This document shows, in pieces, positions 7,112 through 13,546 of a stretch of 20,677 nt of DNA; the stretch's first letter is position 1; the number at the start of each line of letters is the position of its first letter. The DNA comes from Bacillota bacterium (GTDB taxonomy: Bacteria > Bacillota > Clostridia > Christensenellales > Aristaeellaceae): NCBI GenBank assembly GCA_023404345.1, contig JAEYCB010000051.1, positions 1 to 20,677 on the forward strand, in the 5' to 3' direction. The position numbers were made by a program, and so were the translations under genes. A model generated the notes under the pieces. The model was not told the DNA's origin, did not search any database, and was given only the letters and a program-made list of their open reading frames with translations.

Positions 7112-8022
7112 TGCCCATGTGTGAAATCGGCTTTGGCATTGACGGCGGCGGAACGCATTCGCGGCTATGTCTGTTCTCTCTGGAGGACGGCCGGGAGATC
7201 GGGCGGTTTACCGGCGGTTCCACCAACATGTACAGCGTGGGCCGGGACGAGGCCATGCGAAACACCGAAAGGCTCCTGCGTTCCTCCGGCGTTTCGCTGG
7301 AGAGGCTGAAAGCCGGCTGCCTGGGATCGGCGGGGCTGAGCCGTCCGGCCGAAAAGGAAGCCTTTTCCGCCTTTTTCCGCCGGCTGCTACCCCAGTGCAG
7401 CATGTACCTGTGCAACGACGGTGAAACCCTGCTGGTGGGCGCGCTGGAAAGCACGGAAGGCTACTGCCTCATCGCGGGCACGGGTTCGCTGGCGCTGGCA
7501 CGCGACCGCGAGGGCCGCACCGCGCGTGCCGGAGGGCTGGGCTACATGCTGGGCGACGAGGGAAGCGCGCTATGGATTGCATGGCAGGCCATCCGGCGTG
7601 CCATGCGGTCCCGCGAGGGGCGCGATCTGGAAACAACGCTGCTTGCGGATCTGGTGAAGCATTTTTCGCTTTCCTGTCCGGAGGATTTTGTGGCAATGCT
7701 GCATCACCGCTTTGAAAAGGCGGTGGTGGCGACTGCGGCCGGGCTGGTGCTGGAGCGTGTGGAGGACGACCCCCTTGCGGCGGACATCGCCCGGGCGGCC
7801 GCCGCCGAGCTGGCGCTTCTGCTGAGCTCGGTGATGCGGCAGATGCCGCTCTCCCCTGCCCGTGCGGCCCTGTCCGGCGGGGTGGTGGAGCACAACGTCT
7901 GGCTTCGCAGCCGCCTGGTGGAGCAGCTGGCCCTTGACCATCCCGAACTGGAGGTGGTTTTCGGGCCGGGCGACGCCGTGAGAGGAGCCTGCATGCTGGC
8001 AAGGACGGCGGTTGGCCTTTAA
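7111..8022 (+). CDS. N-acetylhexosamine kinase, BadF/BadG/BcrA/BcrD ATPase family
   Basis: A 303-residue ASKHA-fold kinase. The phosphate-1 loop GIDGGGTHSR is at residues 9-18, NDGE with the likely catalytic Asp near 103, the AGTGS phosphate-2 loop at 122-126, GGLGYMLGDEGSA at 141-153, and an ALSGGVVEH adenosine loop near the C-terminus. This is the pattern of GlcNAc kinases and of MurK, which phosphorylates both GlcNAc and MurNAc. With murQ divergently placed, a MurK-like role making MurNAc-6-P would join the two operons (inference). The ATG at 7111 shares one base with the epimerase stop, and GGAG lies 5 nt upstream. A GTG at 7108 is the alternative start. Last gene of the operon. Confidence 0.88.
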   Translation: MPMCEIGFGIDGGGTHSRLCLFSLEDGREIGRFTGGSTNMYSVGRDEAMRNTERLLRSSGVSLERLKAGCLGSAGLSRPAEKEAFSAFFRRLLPQCSMYLCNDGETLLVGALESTEGYCLIAGTGSLALARDREGRTARAGGLGYMLGDEGSALWIAWQAIRRAMRSREGRDLETTLLADLVKHFSLSCPEDFVAMLHHRFEKAVVATAAGLVLERVEDDPLAADIARAAAAELALLLSSVMRQMPLSPARAALSGGVVEHNVWLRSRLVEQLALDHPELEVVFGPGDAVRGACMLARTAVGL

Positions 8023-8067
8023 CATTTGAACCTCACGCCGCCGAAAAGTCCGTGGCCATGATTCCAA

Positions 8068-8106
8068 AACAGCGCATAGAATGCCGGGTTTCTTCTATGC
8101 GCTGTT
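8068..8106. terminator. Perfect 14-bp hairpin after the kinase
   Basis: AACAGCGCATAGAA (8068-8081) pairs fully with 8093-8106 across an 11-nt loop, 45 nt after the kinase stop. There is no T-run on the plus side, while TTTT follows on the minus side. It may end the operon weakly or work in both directions. The rest of 8023-8289 holds no gene or other structure that I can support. Confidence 0.6.
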
Positions 8107-8289
8107 GATATTCCTCCCATCGCATATCGGAGAGAGAAGAAAGGGGCCCTACAGGAGAAGCCGCATGGCACGGGAGTTGCCCGGGCTTTCGTGAGAAGCT
8201 TTCTGCCCGCCAAGCCGCTTTCTTTTTTTCTGCCGCCCAACAAATGCAGCAGCCCTGCAATTCAAAACACGGCAAAGCTAGAAAAAGGC

Positions 8290-8318
8290 TTGACACCTGG
8301 TGGAATTTGTGATAGCAT
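8290..8318 (+). promoter_or_regulatory. Promoter of the tRNA-Lys gene
   Basis: A consensus -35 TTGACA (8290-8295), a 17-bp spacer, and TAGCAT (8313-8318) preceded by TGa (extended -10). The start falls near 8325, about 28 nt before the tRNA. Confidence 0.75.
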
Positions 8319-8352
8319 ACACCTTGCGCGTTTGAATCGCATACGGGGATGT

Positions 8353-8428
8353 GACCCATTAGCTCAGTTGGCAGAGCACTTGACTTTTAATCAAGGTGTC
8401 CGGAGTTCGAGCCTCCGATGGGTCACCA
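8353..8428 (+). tRNA. tRNA-Lys (anticodon TTT)
   Basis: A complete 76-nt cloverleaf: acceptor GACCCAT/ATGGGTC, D arm GCTC/GAGC, anticodon arm CTTGA/TCAAG with loop CTTTTAA (anticodon at 8386-8388), T arm CGGAG/CTCCG with loop TTCGAGC, discriminator A and encoded CCA at 8426-8428. The 3' end points toward the prophage, so it is a possible phage attachment site. No second copy of the 3' end is visible in the window. Confidence 0.97.
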
Positions 8429-8432
8429 GCAA

Positions 8433-8482
8433 AACAAATCCGAACCTTGCGCCGGGAGGCGGCGGGTTCGGATTTGTTGTTT
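8433..8482 (+). terminator. Terminator of tRNA-Lys
   Basis: A 14-bp stem, AACAAATCCGAACC (8433-8446) with GGTTCGGATTTGTT (8465-8478), encloses a GC-rich inner hairpin and is followed by GTTTC. It begins 4 nt after the CCA end. The 150 bp from here to the next gene show no further feature. Confidence 0.8.
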
Positions 8483-8642
8483 CTATCTGAACCCCTGACA
8501 GGCCGCTGATGGTGCGATCCGGCCTCTTCCCTCATGAACGGGACCTCCAGACCCCTCAAGGGCCGGGGCATTTTCTCTGTGGGCACCACTGCCAAAAACC
8601 GCCGCTTTCGCGCCCACAACTCTCTTTGAAAGAAGGCAAAGC

Positions 8643-9134
8643 ATGGAGATCATCAAGCTGACGGATGCAAGCCACCCTGCATTCCGTAAGATCTGCGAGT
8701 GGAACTATAACTGGTGGGGCGTTCGAAGCAACAGCAGTTTCGAGGAAGTGCAGTGCAATCTGGAGCACTCGCTGTGCACCGTACGCTTGCCCCAGACCTT
8801 TGTTGCCCTGGTGAACGGCGAACCGGCCGGAATGTATCAGTTCGCCATGGCGGATGATCTCTCCGCCAGACCGGACCTTTATCCCTGGCTGATCAATGTG
8901 TACGTGGATGAGAAATTCCGGGGCCAAAATGTTTGCAGAGGATTGATGCTCAGCGTAAAGGCAAACGCAAAAGCCGCCGGGCTGCCGGAATTGTATCTTT
9001 ATACAAAGCACATTGGCCTCTATGAAAAATTTGGCTGGGAGTTTCTGGAGGAAGCGCCGACCTTCCGGGAGGACTCCCCCGTGGAGAGGCTCTACCATCT
9101 GAACATTGGCCGCCGGCAGGATGAACACCGGTGA
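8643..9134 (+). CDS. GNAT-family N-acetyltransferase
   Basis: A 163-residue Gcn5-related acetyltransferase that would move an acetyl group from acetyl-CoA to an amine on an unidentified substrate. The acetyl-CoA-binding motif A is LINVYVDEKFRGQNVCRGLM, about residues 83-102, with the R-G-x-x-x-x pyrophosphate loop (RGQNVC). Motif B follows as YTKHIGLYEKFGWEF near residues 120-134. The N-terminus resembles small-molecule acetyltransferases. GAAAGAAGG precedes the ATG. It stands alone on the plus strand between tRNA-Lys and the oppositely oriented prophage lysis genes. It may therefore be host, or cargo carried between a tRNA attachment site and the phage lysis end. Its own terminator follows at 9217. 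Confidence 0.88.
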   Translation: MEIIKLTDASHPAFRKICEWNYNWWGVRSNSSFEEVQCNLEHSLCTVRLPQTFVALVNGEPAGMYQFAMADDLSARPDLYPWLINVYVDEKFRGQNVCRGLMLSVKANAKAAGLPELYLYTKHIGLYEKFGWEFLEEAPTFREDSPVERLYHLNIGRRQDEHR

Positions 9135-9216
9135 TCTGTCCGTCTTTCCTTCCGCCGCAACGGAAGCATAAGAATGCTGCTTTCTCTTCACAACTTCTCC
9201 CTATCACCGCTTCCTG

Positions 9217-9249
9217 CCGGTCATTCAGCCAATGAGCCGGGCATTTTTT
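9217..9249 (+). terminator. Terminator downstream of the acetyltransferase
   Basis: The CCGGTCATT / AATGA-g-CCGG stem has one bulged base and is followed by GCA and six T's (9244-9249). Reads on the plus strand. Confidence 0.65.
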
Positions 9250-9296
9250 CCTGCTGTTTGAGGCGCAGGGCTTTCTTATGGAAAACAGGCAAGCAA

Positions 9297-9335
9297 AAAC
9301 CGCCCCGCCCGGTGTTTTGCCGGACAGGGCGGTTT
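9297..9335 (-). terminator. Terminator of the prophage late/lysis operon
   Basis: The AAACCGCCC / GGGCGGTTT stem (9297-9305 with 9327-9335) has an inner CCGG/CCGG pairing. On the minus strand it is followed by a T5 run. It lies just after the holin stop and so marks the end of late transcription. Confidence 0.8.
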
Positions 9336-9342
9336 CTGCTGT

Positions 9343-9810
9343 TCACACGACGGTTTCAGGCGGCTTTTCCGGCTCGCCAATTCCAAATACATCCTTTTCC
9401 CCCGCGGCAATCATGGCCATGTCCAGCTGCTTCCACGCGGCCTTGAGCGCGTCGATCACCTGCTGGCTGTCGGTATAAAATCCCCGGTCAGCCATCTTTT
9501 CCAGCGCCAGTTTCCACTTGTCCTCCCCGCAGTACCGCCCCAGCAGCGCCTCCACGGCCTCTACCACGATTTTTGCCGCATCGGTCAGATCCCGCTGCGC
9601 AAGCCACGGCTTCACATACTTTACCCATACGTGCCCCAGCAGCGCTGACGCCGCCGTGCCGATCACGCCGATCACGGCCACCACCAGCGCCGTCCAGTCG
9701 ATCGCCGGCGCAGAAGCAGCCGCGCCCGCCGCCCCTTCCGCCATGGCCAGCGCCGGAAGCAGCGCCGCCACTGTCATCAGAAGCATCCAACAGATCATCT
9801 TCTTTTTCAT
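9343..9810 (-). CDS. Phage holin, LLH family (superfamily 6)
   Basis: A 155-residue membrane protein expected to permeabilise the host membrane and release the endolysin. Residues 1-24 look like a signal peptide (MKKKMICWMLLMTVAALLPA then ALAMA). A second TM segment lies near 40-60 (ALVVAVIGVIGTAASALL). The soluble part contains the LLH-type block AAKIVVEAVEALLG...KWKLALEKMADRGF, with TDSQQVIDALKAAWKQLD at about residues 70-130. The ATG overlaps the stop of the gene before it by 4 nt, with GGAG 5 nt upstream. It is the last gene before the late terminator. Family assignment is from the C-terminal block and context. Confidence 0.83.
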   Translation of the reverse strand: MKKKMICWMLLMTVAALLPALAMAEGAAGAAASAPAIDWTALVVAVIGVIGTAASALLGHVWVKYVKPWLAQRDLTDAAKIVVEAVEALLGRYCGEDKWKLALEKMADRGFYTDSQQVIDALKAAWKQLDMAMIAAGEKDVFGIGEPEKPPETVV

Positions 9811-10229
9811 GGTATCTCCTCGCTTTCGATTTTTCTGGGCTTGTCCGGCAAATCAAGGATTTCCTGCTCAAAATGCTCGGACAGGTGATTTCGGTTTTTC
9901 GCGCGGTAGCTCTTGTGCATCTTGCACAGCATCAGCTTTTTGGAGCTGGTGCACCACCCGCGCGTGGTGTAGAAGTCATACGCCTGCGACAGCCGCTCGT
10001 ATTGCAAATCGCCGATGTCGTCGGACAGGCTGCACAGCTTCGCGTTCAGCTCTGCAAGCGTCTCCTTCAGCTCTTTGCGAAAAGCCTTCTGCTCCGCGGC
10101 GGCCTTTTCCCGCGCCTGCCGCCTGGCCCTGACGCGGTTTTTCACCGGCGTAAAAAAAACAAGCCCCAGCAGGGCAAGGATCGCGGATATGGACCCGGCC
10201 ACCTGCCCGGCATTGTCCAGAAACTGCAA
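9807..10229 (-). CDS. Small membrane-anchored coiled-coil protein of the lysis cassette
   Basis: A 140-residue protein with one N-terminal hydrophobic segment (about 14-28, GSISAILALLGLVFF), then a strongly basic stretch and a helical, charged region (ARRQAREKAAAEQKAFRKEL, about 34-53) typical of a coiled coil. A C-terminal half follows with two WCTSSKK/LCKMHK cysteines. Translation must begin at the TTG at 10227-10229, with GGGGGTGAT just upstream. It sits between endolysin and holin and overlaps the holin by ATGA, so a holin regulator or second holin (antiholin-like) is plausible. I recognise no family, and the function is inference from place and topology. Confidence 0.7.
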   Translation of the reverse strand: MQFLDNAGQVAGSISAILALLGLVFFTPVKNRVRARRQAREKAAAEQKAFRKELKETLAELNAKLCSLSDDIGDLQYERLSQAYDFYTTRGWCTSSKKLMLCKMHKSYRAKNRNHLSEHFEQEILDLPDKPRKIESEEIP

Positions 10230-10235
10230 ACCCGA

Positions 10236-11036
10236 TCACCCCCGCAAAAATTGGCTCATCATGTACGCCCGGCGCCTATGCCCGTCGGTGCAGATGGCGG
10301 TGATCAGCGCCCAGCCGTCCCCCTCGCGCTCCACCCTGACGCGCGCGCCCGCGTTCACCAGCCAGTAGAGCGATTCGCCCCGGCTGGCGGATCTTCGCAG
10401 CTTGACGGGACCGCCGTCGGGCGATGCGACCACGGCATACCGCTCCGCCCCGGCGGCAGGAGAGCCGGCGGTCAGGCCATCCCCAACGGCTGCTGCGCCG
10501 CCGGATGCCGCTGCACCGCCGGCCGCCCCCTGGTCAATCCCTGCTCCCGGCTCCACGCCCGGCGCGGCCTCTTCGCCGTAGTCGATCTCATGCGCCCAGC
10601 CCACATGCGTCCATCCGTTTTGCAGCGTGCTCCCGGCCACGCGGCCCATCGTGGCGCTGGAATGCACCACGTCGCAGGCGCGCCGCCTGCCGTTTTTGTC
10701 CGTGTCGCTGAGCGCGTCCGCGCCCACGTAGAGGCCCACATGGCTGAAATCCCCCAGCCCGTCGCCCGCATAGCGCGCGGGCAGGGCGCTTTCATCCTCT
10801 TCATGGATAAAAAGCAACGCGCCCGGCCTGAGCATTCCCTCAGCCTGCGCGTTTTCCAGCGTGCCAAGCCATGCGGCATGACGCGCCATATCGTTGCTGC
10901 CCCGGTAGGACATGGTCCCGCCCGCCTGCTTTACGCAGTGCTCCACAAACGCCTGGCAGTCCATTTCCTCATAGGTGTACCCCACGTGCGCCGCCAGCAC
11001 CGCGGCGGCAGCTACGCTTGTCCCGGCCGGTTTCAT
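10236..11036 (-). CDS. Endolysin: NlpC/P60 cysteine peptidase with C-terminal SH3-like domain
   Basis: A 266-residue peptidoglycan hydrolase, probably cutting stem-peptide bonds during lysis. The catalytic Cys is in MDCQAFVEHC (Cys27), the first His in FSHVGLYVG (His99) and a polar third residue in DVVHSSA (His125), the normal C-H-H layout. An Ala/Gly/Pro linker (about 150-195) leads to a bacterial SH3-like domain (201-266: VKLRRSASRGESLYWLVNAG, then RVRVEREGDGW) for wall binding. No signal peptide, so it depends on the holin. The ATG at 11036 is chosen over far-upstream in-frame starts because it overlaps the previous stop (ATGA), GGAGG lies 4 nt upstream, and the catalytic domain begins immediately. 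Confidence 0.9.
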   Translation of the reverse strand: MKPAGTSVAAAAVLAAHVGYTYEEMDCQAFVEHCVKQAGGTMSYRGSNDMARHAAWLGTLENAQAEGMLRPGALLFIHEEDESALPARYAGDGLGDFSHVGLYVGADALSDTDKNGRRRACDVVHSSATMGRVAGSTLQNGWTHVGWAHEIDYGEEAAPGVEPGAGIDQGAAGGAAASGGAAAVGDGLTAGSPAAGAERYAVVASPDGGPVKLRRSASRGESLYWLVNAGARVRVEREGDGWALITAICTDGHRRRAYMMSQFLRG

Positions 11037-11437
11037 TCGTCCTCCGCCTCCCAGCCGTACACGCCCGGTTCCCATACGTTGTTGTCGATGGTGGACACCC
11101 ATGTCCTGCCGCCGTGCGTCACTCTGTCGCCCTTCATATAAGGGTTGGTGTTGTCGGGCTGCTGCCAGGGCAGAGGCTCCCCGGTTTCGCTGGTTACCAC
11201 TTTGGCCCACAGGCTGGGCGCGTCGGGCGGCGTCCATGCGGGCTGCGACGTGTGCGCCGTCAGGCACTTGTACAGCGTGCCTTCATAGCGCACCCTGTCG
11301 CCCTGGGCATATTGCGCCGTATCGTTCCACACCGGAGACAGCGCCACGGCGTGAAGGGCCTGCTTGTCAGTCAGCACCTTCATGGCCACGTCCATAGCTT
11401 CGCGCACGACCTTCGCCGCGTCAAGATACTTGCCCAT
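11033..11437 (-). CDS. Phage carbohydrate-binding protein with tandem ChtBD3 (CBM5/12-like) modules
   Basis: A 134-residue protein. After a helical N-terminus (MGKYLDAAKVVREAMDVAMK) come two aromatic-rich repeats. Module 1 (about 36-81) has WNDTAQYAQGDRVRYEGTLY followed by KCLTAHTSQPAW and APSLWAKV. Module 2 (about 90-134) has NTNPYMKGDRVTHGGRTWVS and ends GWEAEDE. The Y-x-x-GDxV...G..Y/W pattern is the chitin-binding type 3/CBM5-12 signature. Module 2 is shorter and more diverged. It overlaps the endolysin gene by ATGA and the upstream gene by TGATG, so it may anchor lysin or tail to cell-surface glycans (inference). The ATG at 11437 is chosen for the coupling, although its ribosome site (GGGGTGGA) is modest. 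Confidence 0.8.
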   Translation of the reverse strand: MGKYLDAAKVVREAMDVAMKVLTDKQALHAVALSPVWNDTAQYAQGDRVRYEGTLYKCLTAHTSQPAWTPPDAPSLWAKVVTSETGEPLPWQQPDNTNPYMKGDRVTHGGRTWVSTIDNNVWEPGVYGWEAEDE

Positions 11438-11817
11438 CAGATTTCCACCCCGCTTTCTGCAGGTTCGCACGTCCGCATCTGTGATGCGTCCGCGCTCTGC
11501 GGTCTATTCACTTGTGTGCCGCTCGTTTTCGGCAGGGTCCCTTCCCTGCCTTCACTCGCTGTCGCCTGCGCATTGCTTTCTTCAGTCACGCCCAGCAGCG
11601 AAAGCGCCGCCAGCATATCGCGGGCTTCCTCCTGCGCCTGCTCCATGGGAGAGAGCACCCGCTCGCCGTTTCGGTAAAAGTGTTCGCCGTCCCACGTGTC
11701 GCCGATGGCTGCCGGAATGTCGCCTGCCGGCACTGCAGCAGGAAAATCCTCCGCGTTCATCGGGTGAAGGTAAATAATGTTCGTCACAACCCCGTCTTCA
11801 ATCCATGCGTAATTCAA
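11437..11817 (-). CDS. Small tail-associated protein with a repeat-derived C-terminus
   Basis: A 126-residue product. The first part (LNYAWIEDGVVTNIIYLHPM, then GDTWDGEHFYRNGERVL) resembles short proteins found beside phage tail adhesins, possibly fibre-associated. I know no defined function. It starts at a TTG (11815-11817) with AGGGGGT upstream, just 5 nt after the stop of the glycine-rich gene. A helical part (SPMEQAQEEARDMLAALSLL) follows. From about residue 86 onward the protein is encoded by the two-hairpin repeat element at 11464-11562. The translated repeat (GTLPKTSGTQVNRP, then ADASQMRTCEP) is low-complexity and unlike a normal domain end. The stop overlaps the next start (TGATG). 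Confidence 0.72.
   Translation of the reverse strand: MNYAWIEDGVVTNIIYLHPMNAEDFPAAVPAGDIPAAIGDTWDGEHFYRNGERVLSPMEQAQEEARDMLAALSLLGVTEESNAQATASEGREGTLPKTSGTQVNRPQSADASQMRTCEPAESGVEI
11464..11562 (-). repeat. Two-hairpin repeat element, copy A (inside a coding region)
   Basis: Plus-strand order: border TTCGCA (11464-11469), 4 nt, hairpin 1 CGCATC-tgt-GATGCG (11474-11488), a 29-nt linker, GCCGCTCG (11518-11525), 5 nt, hairpin 2 GGCAGGG-tccctt-CCCTGCC (11531-11550), then border CTCGCTGT (11555-11562). The copy at 20506-20609 has the same order and spacing with different stems. Here it is translated in frame as the C-terminus of the small tail protein. Confidence 0.75.
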
Positions 11818-11822
11818 ATGTC

Positions 11823-12548
11823 TTACCCCCTCATGTTGCGCAGAATCACGATACCGCTGCCGCCTGCCCCTCCAGTACCATCATAGTTGCCACCGCCACC
11901 ACCACCTGTATTTACGGTTCCTGAAAATGGCCGCTTGTCCGGGCTGGTTCCCCATCCCCCGCGGCCGCCTCCGCCTTCTCCGCCTGCGGCCGTACCTGTA
12001 GAACCTCCGCCTCCTCCACCTGAGTAAAGCTCTCCTGACATTTCTCCAAACTCGCGGGTGGTGCTTCCCTGGCCCTGGCCGCCAGAGCTTCCTCCGCCAT
12101 CGCCTCCGTTGCTTCCTCCAACTCCTCCAAGGCTTGCTCCCCCGCTTCCTCCTTTGCCTCCGCCACCGCCTCCATTGAATCCACCAGCGGCTGATGCATT
12201 AAATGCATTCGTTGTCCCGGCTGGTGTAAAACTGGGGTACGGCATTCCACCTGCGCCAATAACTATGCTGTATGGTGTCCCTTTTTGTATGTTAAACGAA
12301 ACTGTTTGTGTGTAACCTCCTCCGCCCCCATCACCTCCAACCCCGGCTCCGCCTCCGCCAACTAAAAACGCATCTACTCTTTCCGATGCTTTTGTAAATG
12401 TCAAATTTCCGCTTGTAAGAAACTTTATCCTCCAGTTCTGCTTTCCGCTCACCTTGCCATCGTCGATGAGCTGATACGTACCCGTGTACGTGAATTCTGG
12501 CAATCCTCCACCAGCGTCACCGCCGCCGCCCACCATATTGAGAATCAT
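11823..12548 (-). CDS. Glycine-rich phage tail protein, putative receptor-binding adhesin
   Basis: 241 residues, with glycine dominating from about residue 65 on. The N-terminal part (about 18-60) is an ordinary strand-rich segment (FTYTGTYQLIDDGKVSGKQN, then TFTKASERVDAFLVGGGG). The rest alternates GGGGG runs with short polar inserts and ends GGAGGSGIVILRNMRG, the typical end of the glycine-rich domain of phage and surface proteins. Such sequences can pack as polyglycine-II sheets, as known in some phage tail-tip adhesins, and would recognise host surfaces. GGAGG lies 9 nt before the ATG, inside the end of the preceding tail gene. Parts (about 12180-12500) are noticeably richer in A/T than neighbouring genes, suggesting separate acquisition. 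Confidence 0.8.
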   Translation of the reverse strand: MILNMVGGGGDAGGGLPEFTYTGTYQLIDDGKVSGKQNWRIKFLTSGNLTFTKASERVDAFLVGGGGAGVGGDGGGGGYTQTVSFNIQKGTPYSIVIGAGGMPYPSFTPAGTTNAFNASAAGGFNGGGGGGKGGSGGASLGGVGGSNGGDGGGSSGGQGQGSTTREFGEMSGELYSGGGGGGSTGTAAGGEGGGGRGGWGTSPDKRPFSGTVNTGGGGGGNYDGTGGAGGSGIVILRNMRG

Positions 12549-12552
12549 CCTT

Positions 12553-13530
12553 TTATACCTCCATAATCAGGATATTGGCCGTCAAAGCCGCGTCGGGCTT
12601 TGTTTCTGCCGTAAACGTCACCGTGCCCGCGCCCTGCGCCGTGGCGCGCACCTGCGTTTCGCCCCACTTGAGGAAGCTGGCCGCATCAGGTGAAACCACG
12701 ATGGTATTGCCTGCCGTAACCCCTGCCGCCGCCGCGCTCTGCGTATACGGCCCGGCCCCGGCCCAGCTTGCCACAGGCAGCGAAGCGGTCGCCTTTTGGG
12801 GCGGAGATACGCCCAGCAGGGCCGCGATGGACGGCGCGTTTTCAGCGGTGATCTGGTCCTGTTTGCCCTCGATCTGGGCCTGCAGGTTGGCAGCCACATC
12901 GCCGCTCAGCTTGCCCTTGATGTTCTCAAACCACGCCAGGAACTCCGCCTGCTCCGTGCCCTTGAAGGATGCCAGATCTGCCTGAATCTGGTTGTAGAGG
13001 GCTGTGGTGTCTATTTTGCTGTTGATGGCGGCCACGATGCCGCATCGGGCCGTGTCCAGCCGGGTGTCGGTGATTCGCTCCTGTGCGATGGCGGTGCTGT
13101 TTGCGGGGATGAGCACGTTTGCGATGCCCAGCTCCCACACCGTACCGTCGCGTGTGAGGGCGGGTGCCTGCGGTGCGGGCGATGGCGTGCCCTGGTGCAC
13201 CTCAAGGTGGATATCGCGCACCGGCGCGCTCACGTCCATGCGAAGTACCACGCTGTCGATGCGCGGATATTGCAGGTCCGCCGTGAAGTCCAGCGTTTCC
13301 GGGGCGATTGCAAAGCCGAACCGCCCATTGATGACACAGCTCCCCTCACTCACAGCCACCTGCATGCCCACCTTGGCCGTCACGGCAAACATGCCGCTGC
13401 CAAATACGCCGTTGGTCAGAAACGCCGCAAGAAGCCTTGCAAACTCCGCGCTGTTGCTGGCCCGGTCGTATTGGGGGATGCCGCTGGAATCGTATCCGGT
13501 GATCTTGCTGTCAAATGGCATTGAAAACAT
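12553..13530 (-). CDS. Phage tail appendage/baseplate protein
   Basis: A 325-residue structural protein. The N-terminus (SSGIPQYDRASNSAEFARLL, then LTNGVFGSGMFAV) is the recognisable start of baseplate or fibre-anchor proteins in Bacillota siphophages. About residues 60-190 form a strand-rich domain (SCVINGRFGFAI, YPRIDSVVLRMD, IHLEVHQGTP, TDTRLDTARCGI). A helical stretch follows (AEFLAWFENIKGKLSGDVAA). The C-terminal domain (about 245-325, from ATASLPVASWAGAGPYTQSA to DAALTANILIMEV) is a module widely used at the ends of Clostridia phage tail proteins. GGGAGG precedes the ATG by 9 nt. It lies between the tail hub protein and the adhesin, so it probably attaches the adhesin. Exact role inferred. 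Confidence 0.78.
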   Translation of the reverse strand: MFSMPFDSKITGYDSSGIPQYDRASNSAEFARLLAAFLTNGVFGSGMFAVTAKVGMQVAVSEGSCVINGRFGFAIAPETLDFTADLQYPRIDSVVLRMDVSAPVRDIHLEVHQGTPSPAPQAPALTRDGTVWELGIANVLIPANSTAIAQERITDTRLDTARCGIVAAINSKIDTTALYNQIQADLASFKGTEQAEFLAWFENIKGKLSGDVAANLQAQIEGKQDQITAENAPSIAALLGVSPPQKATASLPVASWAGAGPYTQSAAAAGVTAGNTIVVSPDAASFLKWGETQVRATAQGAGTVTFTAETKPDAALTANILIMEV

Positions 13531-13546
13531 ATTGCATTACCTCCCA

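Noticed and set aside
8351..8426. Shifted acceptor stem GTGACCC/GGGTCAC for the tRNA
   Set aside because: It pairs but leaves no discriminator plus CCA. The GACCCAT/ATGGGTC register gives a standard 76-nt tRNA with CCA.
9573..11141. Plus-strand open frames of over 500 codons in the prophage (also 14357-15919)
   Set aside because: They run opposite to a continuous minus-strand tail and lysis operon and encode Arg/Pro/His-rich low-complexity peptides. Both are shadows.
11437..12548. Diversity-generating retroelement acting on the tail adhesin
   Set aside because: No reverse transcriptase, no template repeat pair with A-specific differences and no C-type lectin domain in the window.
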